Positions 43,657-51,113 of a stretch of 51,476 nt of DNA are shown here, in pieces. Position numbers and translations under genes: made by a program. The notes beneath the pieces are model-generated. The model saw nothing but the letters and a program-made list of their open reading frames with translations, did not search any database and was not told the DNA's origin. This stretch comes from an uncultured marine group I thaumarchaeote (GTDB lineage Archaea > Thermoproteota > Nitrososphaeria > Nitrososphaerales > Nitrosopumilaceae). Numbering within the stretch: position 1 is the first letter of the stretch; every line of letters begins with the position of its first letter. The stretch lies in the NCBI GenBank assembly GCA_902552015.1, contig CACDFH010000006.1, positions 1-51,476 of the forward strand, read 5' to 3'.

Positions 43657-46503
43657 ATGAAATTAATTTTGATGTTAGTTTTTTCCATTTCTATAGTAAC
43701 ATTAGCCCCTACAGCATTTTCAGAATCTGTTCCAAATTGGGTGAAAAATACTGCAGGATGGTGGGCAACGGATGCTATTTCTGAATCAGAATTTGTTAAT
43801 GCAATTGAATTTCTAATAAATGATAAAATCATTGTTGTATCGCCAATCTCTAGTAATGAATCAAAAGATGCAATTCCAAATTGGGTGAAAAATACTGCAG
43901 GATGGTGGGCAACGGATGCTATTTCTGAATCAGAATTTGTTAATGCAATACAATATTTAATTAGTGTAGGAATTATTGTTCTAGATAATCATAACAATTC
44001 TATTATTTGTCCCACAGTTACAAACACAGGAAAACTTGACTTTAGTGATACTAGAACTACATGGTTTTTTGATGAATATGGATATATGAAAACAGAGGAT
44101 AGAATAAATTGGAAGAATTGCAATCTTAATGGTGCAATATTACATAGCATTTATTTGGATGATGCAAATCTTGAAGGAATTAATTTCTCAAATGGAAAAT
44201 TTATCAAAGTACATTTTGAAAAATCAAATCTATCTGGCACGGACATGCAACGAACGATATTTGTAGATTCAAATTTTTCTGATGCGAATTTATCAAATGT
44301 GAATCTAAGTCATACAATTTTTGCAGGACAACCGGAACATCAAGATACTCTCTTTCAGGGTGCAATTTTAAAAGGTGCAGATTTATCTAATTCAATATTT
44401 ACAGGAATTGATTTTAAAGGAAAAGATTTGTCTGGAGTGAATTTTGAAAATGCAGATTTATCTAATTCTAATTTTGAAGATTCAAAATTATATCAATCTA
44501 ATCTTTCAAATTCTAATTTAAGAAATGCACATTTTGAAAACGTTGATTTAGATAAAAAGATTTTAACAAATGCAAACCTTCATGGTACAATTTTTGATAC
44601 CAAAACAAAAAAAATTCCAAAAGCTGATTACACGGATAAAAATTTATCAGGAAAAGATTTCCATAATCAGGATCTTTCATATTTTATTTTCAAGGGTGCT
44701 AATTTGGAAGGTGCTAATTTTGAAAATGCAATTTTAAAAGGTGCAGATTTATCAGGTGCTAATTTGTCGGGGGCTAATTTATCAGGAGTGATTTTAGGGT
44801 CTGCTAGCTGGGGAGGTGACCCCTGTATGAATAATGAAAAACATTGTATATCGTACTCAAAACAACAAACTGGAGCTAATTTAAGCAATGCAGATTTAAC
44901 AAATGCAATTTTAAAAGGTGCAGATTTATTCAATGTAAATCTAGATGGAGCCAATCTTACAAATGTTGATTTTTCAGAAGCATATTTAACAAATGTAGAT
45001 TTATCTGGGATGAATCTTTCAAATGCAAAATTTATCAAGAGTAAATTATACCAGACAGATCTAAGGGGTGCAGATTTAACAAATGCAGATTTTTCAGGGG
45101 CATATATGAATGAGGTATACTTAACAAATTCTAATTTAAAAAATGCAAATTTACAAAATACTGTTGGTTGGGACGGTTGTAACAATCCATGTAATATGAT
45201 TTTATCAAATGCAAATCTGTCTGGAGTAGATTTATCTCACATTACTCAAACTAAAGCAATATTTGATGTGTACTTGAGAGGAGCTAATTTATCAAATTCA
45301 AATCTGTCTGGAGTAGATTTTTCAGATAAAGACTTGTCTGGAGTAGATTTTACGAATGCAAATATCATAGACATGAATCTAAGAGATTCAGATTTAACAA
45401 ATGCAATAATTGACAGAAAAATAACAAGCAACCCGATGTTTTCTGAAACATCGCTACAAAAATTTACTAATCAAGGATTAGATTTCACCATTATCAATCA
45501 AGATGATTTTAAATTTAATAAAAAAGATCTATCATTCTCAATTTTTACTGAAATGGATTTATCAGGAAAAGATTTATCCAAATCAATTTTTACAAATGCA
45601 TTTTTTTTGAATGCGAACTTAAAAAATGTTAATTTTTCAGAGTCAGATTTAACTGAATTGTTTTTGGAGAATACCGATTTATCAAATTCAAATCTTCATA
45701 ATGCAAATTTAGATTACACATTATTACAAGGTAGTAATCTCTCAAATACAGATTTATCAGGCGTATCATTTGTTTATACAGATCTTCGAAGTGTAAATCT
45801 AGCAAATTCCAATCTAACTGATACATATTTTTCAATTTCATCTTTAGAAAATACTAACTTTGAGAATGCTAATCTAGACCAAACTCAGTTTGTACAAGTA
45901 AAATTAAATGAAAAAAACAATCTAAATTTAGATAATGCAATAATTCCAACGTTTATTCTTTCAGAATTAAAAAACATCGAGTTTCCAGATATTTTAGACA
46001 AGTTTATTTTTCAAGATTCAACATTGGAAAATATAGATTTATCAAATAAAAAAATAAAAGCATCTTATTTTGGATATTCTAATCTTATTAATACCAATTT
46101 TAAAAATTCTGATTTATCAGAATACATAGATACAATGATATTTCCAAAATCAGAAGTGTCCGATTTGGAGTGGGAACAATTAAGACCAGAAATATCGGAT
46201 GTTTCAAATGTTAGTTTGAAGGAAGTTAAGGAAATAAATGGCAATGTGGAACTATTACTTGTATTTTACAATAACTTCCATGATGCCAATTTAGAAAATA
46301 TAGAATTTGAAGGTGCGAATTTGGAAGGTGCAGATTTTTCATTTTCTAATCTAAAGGGTGCTAATTTAAAAAATGCCAACTTGAACAATGTATTCTTTGT
46401 AAATGCTAATTTGGAAGGTGCTAATTTGGAAGGTGCTAATTTGGAAGGTGCTAATTTGGAAGGTGCTAATCTCAATTGTATAAATAATTCAATATGCAAT
46501 TAA
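43657..46503 (+). CDS. Secreted pentapeptide-repeat protein, 948 aa
   Basis: A 948-residue protein. Residues 1-22 are a signal peptide (MKLILMLVFSISIVTLAPTA). Two copies of a Trp-rich unit (PNWVKNTAGWWATDAISESE) follow at about residues 26-60 and 74-108; it is common in secreted thaumarchaeal proteins. From about residue 150 to the end the protein is A(D/N)LSN/GANL-type pentapeptide repeats, which form a right-handed square beta helix. Three Cys-bearing insertions (DPCMNNEKHC, GCNNPC, NCINNSIC) could hold disulfides. No catalytic domain is seen. A structural, adhesive or surface role is inferred. Confidence 0.9.
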   Translation: MKLILMLVFSISIVTLAPTAFSESVPNWVKNTAGWWATDAISESEFVNAIEFLINDKIIVVSPISSNESKDAIPNWVKNTAGWWATDAISESEFVNAIQYLISVGIIVLDNHNNSIICPTVTNTGKLDFSDTRTTWFFDEYGYMKTEDRINWKNCNLNGAILHSIYLDDANLEGINFSNGKFIKVHFEKSNLSGTDMQRTIFVDSNFSDANLSNVNLSHTIFAGQPEHQDTLFQGAILKGADLSNSIFTGIDFKGKDLSGVNFENADLSNSNFEDSKLYQSNLSNSNLRNAHFENVDLDKKILTNANLHGTIFDTKTKKIPKADYTDKNLSGKDFHNQDLSYFIFKGANLEGANFENAILKGADLSGANLSGANLSGVILGSASWGGDPCMNNEKHCISYSKQQTGANLSNADLTNAILKGADLFNVNLDGANLTNVDFSEAYLTNVDLSGMNLSNAKFIKSKLYQTDLRGADLTNADFSGAYMNEVYLTNSNLKNANLQNTVGWDGCNNPCNMILSNANLSGVDLSHITQTKAIFDVYLRGANLSNSNLSGVDFSDKDLSGVDFTNANIIDMNLRDSDLTNAIIDRKITSNPMFSETSLQKFTNQGLDFTIINQDDFKFNKKDLSFSIFTEMDLSGKDLSKSIFTNAFFLNANLKNVNFSESDLTELFLENTDLSNSNLHNANLDYTLLQGSNLSNTDLSGVSFVYTDLRSVNLANSNLTDTYFSISSLENTNFENANLDQTQFVQVKLNEKNNLNLDNAIIPTFILSELKNIEFPDILDKFIFQDSTLENIDLSNKKIKASYFGYSNLINTNFKNSDLSEYIDTMIFPKSEVSDLEWEQLRPEISDVSNVSLKEVKEINGNVELLLVFYNNFHDANLENIEFEGANLEGADFSFSNLKGANLKNANLNNVFFVNANLEGANLEGANLEGANLEGANLNCINNSICN
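43730..43949 (+). repeat. 76-base exact direct repeat encoding the Trp-rich unit
   Basis: Bases 43730-43805 recur exactly at 43874-43949, a 144-base offset that keeps the frame. The copies include all synonymous positions, so duplication or gene conversion must be recent. The 68 bases between the copies are not repeated. Confidence 0.9.
46405..46470 (+). repeat. 15-base minisatellite (GANLE units) at the end of the pentapeptide gene
   Basis: Four exact copies of a 15-base unit starting GCTAATTTGGAAGGT run from 46405 to 46464, followed by six bases of a fifth. Each copy encodes one pentapeptide (ANLEG register). The repeats lie just before the stop codon. Confidence 0.9.
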
Positions 46504-47810
46504 GGTGTTAATCTATCAACATCTCTTGGATAAAATGTTGTATCTCTAATATTTTCAGTTCCTGTTAACGCCATCATTAGTCGTTCAAGGCCAATACCAC
46601 ATCCGGCATGAGGAGGTACACCGAAATCAAATATGTTCAAATGATAACCAAATGCTTCGGTTTTCATTCCTTTATTCTTCATTCTATCTTCTAATTCAGA
46701 TTTCTTTTCAATTCTTGTACTTCCGGACGATAATTCTAAATCACCCCACATCAAATCAAATGATTCTGAAGTTTTTGGGTCATCCTTCTTTACTTTCACA
46801 TAGAATGGTTTTGGACCCATAGGCCAATCTACAATAAAATAAAAACCACTCAAACCTATTTTTTGTAGATTTTTTGGATACAAATCATCGCCCCACTGAG
46901 CCTTAACACCTGCAGCCTGCATTTTTTCAATTAATTCTGCATATTTGTAACGAGGAATTTTGTCAGGTACATCAGGTACAGTAAATTCCACATCAGGATT
47001 TTCTTTTACAAAATTTTGAACAGTTGAAATACAGCTCTTGATGAGTTCTTCAATTCTATCCATAACATCATTGTAGTCAACATATGCCTCCTCAAAATCT
47101 ATTGAAATTGCTTCAGACAAATGTCGATTTGTTCTAGAAGGTTCTGCTCTGAATATAGGTGCAATTTCAAAAACTTTTTCAAAACTCATTGTTAACTGTT
47201 CTTTATACAATTGCGGACTCTGAGCCAAAAATGCTTCCTTGTTATAGTAAAATATTGGGAATAATGCAGCACCACCTTCAGTTGCAGTGGCAATCATTTT
47301 TGGAGTATTAACTTCCACAAAATCTTCTTTTCCCAAATAATCTCGTAACGCTTTCAATGTAACACTTCTTGCAAGAAAAATTTTCTGTAAAACATTTCGT
47401 CGTAAGTCAATTGCTCGTACCTCTAACCTAGTATCAATGTTTTTTACAGTTTTTGCATATGGTTCAAATGGCGGTATTTTTTCAACCTCTGAGAAAACCC
47501 TCATTTCACTTGGAACTACTTCGATCCCGGTGGGAGATTTTTCATTTTTTCTAGTTTTTCCAACTACTGCAATTGAAGAATGTTCTTTAAGATGAGATAG
47601 TTTTTCACGAATGTCATCATCGCATTCACCACTTTTTGTTATAACCTGAATGTTTCCTAATTTATCACGAATTGTGGCAAATACAATATTTCCATGACCG
47701 CGAACTGTAACAACCCATCCCATAACAGTTACCTCAGTACCTTCATTCAAGGAATTTAGTTCAGTTGAATAGTGGGTTCGTCTAAGATCTCCCAGTTCGG
47801 TTCCAATCAT
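46500..47810 (-). CDS. aspS: Aspartyl-tRNA synthetase (archaeal type, probably non-discriminating)
   Basis: Class IIb AspRS, 436 residues: N-terminal OB-fold anticodon domain (VTVMGWVVTVRGHGNIVFA), motif 2 (FEIAPIFRAEPSRTNRHLSE) and motif 3 (GCGIGLERLMMALTG). It lacks the bacterial insertion, as in archaea. The positions aligned by eye with Trp26 and Lys85 of discriminating archaeal AspRS look like Val and Glu. That, with gatCAB 3 kb away, suggests it also charges tRNA-Asn with Asp. It ends convergently, overlapping the pentapeptide stop by four bases. Confidence 0.93.
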   Translation of the reverse strand: MIGTELGDLRRTHYSTELNSLNEGTEVTVMGWVVTVRGHGNIVFATIRDKLGNIQVITKSGECDDDIREKLSHLKEHSSIAVVGKTRKNEKSPTGIEVVPSEMRVFSEVEKIPPFEPYAKTVKNIDTRLEVRAIDLRRNVLQKIFLARSVTLKALRDYLGKEDFVEVNTPKMIATATEGGAALFPIFYYNKEAFLAQSPQLYKEQLTMSFEKVFEIAPIFRAEPSRTNRHLSEAISIDFEEAYVDYNDVMDRIEELIKSCISTVQNFVKENPDVEFTVPDVPDKIPRYKYAELIEKMQAAGVKAQWGDDLYPKNLQKIGLSGFYFIVDWPMGPKPFYVKVKKDDPKTSESFDLMWGDLELSSGSTRIEKKSELEDRMKNKGMKTEAFGYHLNIFDFGVPPHAGCGIGLERLMMALTGTENIRDTTFYPRDVDRLTP

Positions 47811-47885
47811 TTAGTTTAAAGTAATTTTTTGGGTTTATTTTACATTTGGTTTACAATTTTTATTTTAGAATTGAATCAACAATTC

Positions 47886-48092
47886 ATGAATACACGAGAA
47901 CAAGCTATTGCCTACATATCAGGAGCAATTGCCACATATTCCCTTAGAAAAGAGAGAGGAGAATTAGAAGATCAGGCATCAATGTATGATTTTCTAGCGA
48001 AAACCATTCCAAATGATCTTGAATCTGAAGCAAAAATCGAGCTAATTGATGAGATCTTTCAATATGTGTCAACCAAATTATCTAGGGAATAG
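47886..48092 (+). CDS. Hypothetical small protein, 68 aa
   Basis: From ATG 47886 a 68-residue helical protein (MNTREQAIAYISGAIATYSL, KERGELEDQASMYDFLAKTI, AKIELIDEIFQYVSTKLSRE). The frame is open 19 codons upstream, but those residues look random. No family is recognised. It precedes purP by 34 bases on the same strand and may share its transcript. Confidence 0.65.
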   Translation: MNTREQAIAYISGAIATYSLRKERGELEDQASMYDFLAKTIPNDLESEAKIELIDEIFQYVSTKLSRE

Positions 48093-48126
48093 ATTCAAAA
48101 AGCCAATCAGATAAGAAAAATTACTC

Positions 48127-49152
48127 TTGACAAGCATTGCAACTTTAGGGTCACACTGTTCATTACAAGTTTTGAAAGGTGCAAAAGATGAAGGATTCAA
48201 AACAATACTAGTTTGTGAAAAAAAACGTGAAAAATTATACCGAAGATTTTCATTCATTGATGAATTAATCATAGTTGAAAAGTTTTCTGAAATATTAAAT
48301 CAAGAAATACAGGATAAGCTCAAACAGCAAGATGCGATTTTAATCCCTCATGGCACATTAATTGCACAAATGAGCTCTGAAGAGATAGAATCCATTAGCG
48401 TACCAATTTTTGGAAATAAATGGATTTTACGATGGGAATCAGATAGAGAAATGAAAGAAAAACTCATGAGAGAAGCAACCCTTCCGATGCCAAAACCAGT
48501 GACAGAACCAAAAGATATTGAAAAATTGGTAATTGTGAAAAGACAAGGAGCGGCAGGAGGTAAGGGCTATTTCATGGCAGCCAACGAAGATGATTACAAT
48601 ACAAAAAGAAATCAGTTAATTTCTGAAGGAATAATTTCTGAAGATGAAACACTATACATTCAAGAATATGCAGCAGGTGTTTTAGCATATTTACAATTCT
48701 TTTACTCACCATTAACTGGAGAATTAGAATTCTTTGGCGTTGATCAAAGACATGAATCAGATATTGAAGGATTGGGAAGAATTCCATCCGAACAACAATT
48801 AAAATCAAAAAAAGTTCCATCTTTCAATGTAATTGGTAATAGCCCACTTGTGTTAAGAGAATCGTTATTGGATGAAGTTTACACAATGGGCGAAAATTTT
48901 GTGGAAGCTGCAAAAAGAGTTGTTGCCCCCGGAATGAACGGTCCATTTTGTATAGAAGGCGTTTATGATGAGAATGCTAAATTTACATCGTTTGAATTTT
49001 CAGCAAGAATTGTTGCAGGAACTAACATCTACATGGATGGTTCCCCATACTATTCATTGTTATTTAATGAAAATATGAGCATGGGAAAAAGAATTGCAAG
49101 AGAAATAAAACTTGCAGAAGGAAAAAATCAGATAGAAAAAATAGTTACCTAG
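48127..49152 (+). CDS. purP: FAICAR synthetase, formate-dependent (PurP)
   Basis: ATP-grasp enzyme of archaeal purine synthesis that formylates AICAR with formate and ATP; 341 residues. IATLGSHCSLQVLKGAKDEG starts the N-terminal domain, KRQGAAGGKGYFMAANEDDY is the ATP-grasp loop, and APGMNGPFCIEGVYDENAKF, then SFEFSARIVAGTNIYMDGSP are PurP-specific. The start is TTG 48127: an in-frame stop lies four codons upstream and no ATG is between. PurK and PurE are encoded at 27-28.8 kb. Confidence 0.93.
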   Translation: MTSIATLGSHCSLQVLKGAKDEGFKTILVCEKKREKLYRRFSFIDELIIVEKFSEILNQEIQDKLKQQDAILIPHGTLIAQMSSEEIESISVPIFGNKWILRWESDREMKEKLMREATLPMPKPVTEPKDIEKLVIVKRQGAAGGKGYFMAANEDDYNTKRNQLISEGIISEDETLYIQEYAAGVLAYLQFFYSPLTGELEFFGVDQRHESDIEGLGRIPSEQQLKSKKVPSFNVIGNSPLVLRESLLDEVYTMGENFVEAAKRVVAPGMNGPFCIEGVYDENAKFTSFEFSARIVAGTNIYMDGSPYYSLLFNENMSMGKRIAREIKLAEGKNQIEKIVT

Positions 49153-49154
49153 AA

Positions 49155-49571
49155 TTATTGTAAGGCTCTAGGAATCTTTTTGATTAGATGTGAAATGGAT
49201 ATTCTACCAGGACCACTAACGACTACGACCAGACTTGCGGCAAGTAGAATTAAATCAAATTCATAACCACTGTCGCCTGTTAAACTGGTTGCACCTTTTA
49301 CAAGGAAAATTGCTCCAAGCATCACGATGGACAATAATGCACCAGATATTCTTGTTAGAACTCCAATTAAGAGTAGAATTCCCGGCACAAATTCTGCTAA
49401 TGCAATTGGAATCTGCATTTCTGCGGGAATGCCCATACTTGAAATCCATCCACCAAATCCAGGATTTCCAAATTTTCCAAATCCATGAATTATGAAGATA
49501 ACTCCAATTGTTGCACGCATTCCCATGTGTGCAATATCATGAAGTTTACTTGTAGAAAGTTCTGCATTCAT
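49155..49571 (-). CDS. DoxX-family membrane protein
   Basis: A 138-residue DoxX protein with four hydrophobic segments. GMRATIGVIFIIHGFGKFGN, then IPIALAEFVPGILLLIGVLT and GALLSIVMLGAIFLVKGAT are typical. DoxX relatives include a thiosulfate:quinone oxidoreductase subunit and many proteins of unknown role. No DoxD partner is present. It stands alone between purP and a GNAT gene. Confidence 0.85.
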   Translation of the reverse strand: MNAELSTSKLHDIAHMGMRATIGVIFIIHGFGKFGNPGFGGWISSMGIPAEMQIPIALAEFVPGILLLIGVLTRISGALLSIVMLGAIFLVKGATSLTGDSGYEFDLILLAASLVVVVSGPGRISISHLIKKIPRALQ

Positions 49572-49625
49572 AATTTTTGTGATTTAATTTCACTTAATAA
49601 CCAATGGGTATGTTCTATAATTCAA

Positions 49626-50060
49626 CTAGAACGTTAATGTCATTCGTATGTGATCAATTCCAACTCTTTGGAATACATTGCCTTCTTCAATAAAGCCACA
49701 TTTTTTGTAAAATTCCCTTACAGAATATATTGAATCTAATATTATTTGGGAAAATCCAATTTTAGAATAGTATTCTTTTAGTTGTAAAATACAATTTCTT
49801 CCATAATTTTTTGTTCTAAAATCTTTGAGAATTGCCATTCGTTCTAATTTTACAATTTTTTCCATAGAAAGCATTCTAACAGATCCAACAATTTTTTGTC
49901 CATCAAATATTAGGAAATGATCACACAATTCATCATTTTTATCAAACAATTCTTGTTTTGAAATTCCTAATTCGTCATGAAAGACCGATTCTCGAATATC
50001 TCGAACATGAGAGAAGTCTTTATCATTAAAATTTAATTTTAAAAGATTTGTTTCAACCAT
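49626..50060 (-). CDS. GNAT-family N-acetyltransferase (ElaA/YjcF-like)
   Basis: A 144-residue acetyltransferase. The acetyl-CoA binding motif is in VKLERMAILKDFRTKNYGRN, followed by ILQLKEYYSKIGFSQIILDS and the C-terminal EFYKKCGFIEEGNVFQRVGI. The acceptor substrate is unknown. It lies eight bases downstream of the two winged-helix genes on the same strand, so it may be in their transcript. Confidence 0.82.
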   Translation of the reverse strand: MVETNLLKLNFNDKDFSHVRDIRESVFHDELGISKQELFDKNDELCDHFLIFDGQKIVGSVRMLSMEKIVKLERMAILKDFRTKNYGRNCILQLKEYYSKIGFSQIILDSIYSVREFYKKCGFIEEGNVFQRVGIDHIRMTLTF

Positions 50061-50067
50061 GAATTAA

Positions 50068-50448
50068 CTACTTTTCATTATTCTTGTTAGGGTATAGATG
50101 TAAAGTTGCATCATTATTATCAAAAGTGATTTCTGCCCTTCCAATTCTACTTTTGTAAAGTTTAACTTTTTTACCTTCTACAAAATTAAAGGTGTCAATT
50201 TCAACCAAAGTTAATTCTTCTAATTTTACAAGAGTTTTGTAAACCGCAGATAATGAAATGTTTAATTCTTCAGCTATCTTAGGTGCATCCTTAGAATCCT
50301 TAATTATTGAGAATAATACTGAACGATGACATGCATTAGTCAAAGAATCCATGATTTTTTGAGTAATATCGTATTCACTTAATTGTAGAATGTTTGGTTT
50401 AGGTAAGGCTTCACGAACGATACTCTTTTTCTGGTTATTTGTTGTCAT
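50068..50448 (-). CDS. Winged helix-turn-helix regulator, ArsR-like
   Basis: A 126-residue DNA-binding protein. The wHTH is around residues 30-80: TNACHRSVLFSIIKDSKDAP, KIAEELNISLSAVYKTLVKL, then a wing with VEGKKVKLYKSRIGRAEITF. It is clearly a paralogue of the next gene upstream; both share the DVTQK/DITQK helix, SAVYK/SSVYK recognition region and YRSRI/YKSRI strand. The genes overlap by 14 bases. Ligand unknown. Confidence 0.82.
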   Translation of the reverse strand: MTTNNQKKSIVREALPKPNILQLSEYDITQKIMDSLTNACHRSVLFSIIKDSKDAPKIAEELNISLSAVYKTLVKLEELTLVEIDTFNFVEGKKVKLYKSRIGRAEITFDNNDATLHLYPNKNNEK

Positions 50449-50773
50449 TAGGAGTCAAGGTTAATGATGCTTCAGGTTTTTTTATACTTATCTCGGCATC
50501 TTTAATTCTGCTTCTGTAAACTTTGAATCTTCTACCTTTTTCAGAAATTTGCCAACTATCCACATGAATCAAGGTAAGTTCTTCCAAATCAGAGATTTTT
50601 TTGTACACCGAACTCAACGGGATTTTATGTTTTTCAGATAATTCTGCTGCCGTTTTTCCTTTCCTAATAATTGAAAAAATGATTGCACGGGATTCAGCAT
50701 CGGCCAACATTTCAATAACTTTCTGAGTAACATCATATTTTTTTAATTGAGGTAAAGTTACTCGTTTTGCCAT
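50435..50773 (-). CDS. Winged helix-turn-helix regulator, ArsR-like
   Basis: A 112-residue paralogue of the downstream regulator: KYDVTQKVIEMLADAESRAI, GKTAAELSEKHKIPLSSVYK for the HTH, and GRRFKVYRSRIKDAEISIKK for the wing. No metal-binding Cys pattern is present. Overlap with its paralogue suggests translation coupling and possibly a heterodimer. It lies 74 bases downstream of the cbtB gene on the same strand. Confidence 0.82.
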   Translation of the reverse strand: MAKRVTLPQLKKYDVTQKVIEMLADAESRAIIFSIIRKGKTAAELSEKHKIPLSSVYKKISDLEELTLIHVDSWQISEKGRRFKVYRSRIKDAEISIKKPEASLTLTPNDNK

Positions 50774-50847
50774 ATATGGTGAAAAGTTTAAGATTATTTA
50801 AGAGTCAATACATATTCTTAGAATTTAGAATGAAGATGTGGAATAAG

Positions 50848-51060
50848 TTAATGGCAAGGAAAACCTGCTGCATGTCTCATATCATGGGTTAATTCATGAA
50901 TAAACATTTCATCAAATGCTTGTTCACCCATAACGGTACTGAAAATATGTCCTTGATCAAAACCTACTACAAATAAACCAAATCCAAATACAAGTGCTAA
51001 TACTGCAATTGCGACTTTAGAAACACCAGATGTTGTAATAGTAGTTTGTTTTTGAGACAT
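50848..51060 (-). CDS. cbtB: CbtB-like cobalt transport subunit
   Basis: A 70-residue membrane protein from ATG 51060. One span (VSKVAIAVLALVFGFGLFVV) is followed by the His-rich segment FIHELTHDMRHAAGFPCH, which is the CbtB family signature; these residues should bind Co2+. CbtA, its usual partner, is not in the window. An open frame extends upstream, but the ATG at 51060 fits the family. The DsbA-like gene is divergent. Confidence 0.82.
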   Translation of the reverse strand: MSQKQTTITTSGVSKVAIAVLALVFGFGLFVVGFDQGHIFSTVMGEQAFDEMFIHELTHDMRHAAGFPCH

Positions 51061-51077
51061 AGATTTTTTGAGATATA

Positions 51078-51089
51078 CAATATATTTAA
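51078..51089 (+). promoter_or_regulatory. TATA-like box of the DsbA-like gene at the window end
   Basis: The sequence CAATATATTTAA lies about 25-36 bases before ATG 51114. The spacing suits a leaderless archaeal transcript. The box lies in the 53-base gap shared with the divergent cbtB. Confidence 0.45.
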
Positions 51090-51113
51090 AGTAATTGAAA
51101 AACGTTTCATAGT

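Noticed and set aside
44667-45185. Minus-strand open frame of 172 codons inside the pentapeptide gene
   Set aside because: It arises from the repeated codons of the opposite strand and shows only an antisense repeat (KSAPFK-like).
43730-46470. Possible CRISPR or transposon signal from repeated DNA
   Set aside because: The repeats are in frame inside one coding sequence, have no unique spacers of constant length and no cas genes or transposase nearby.
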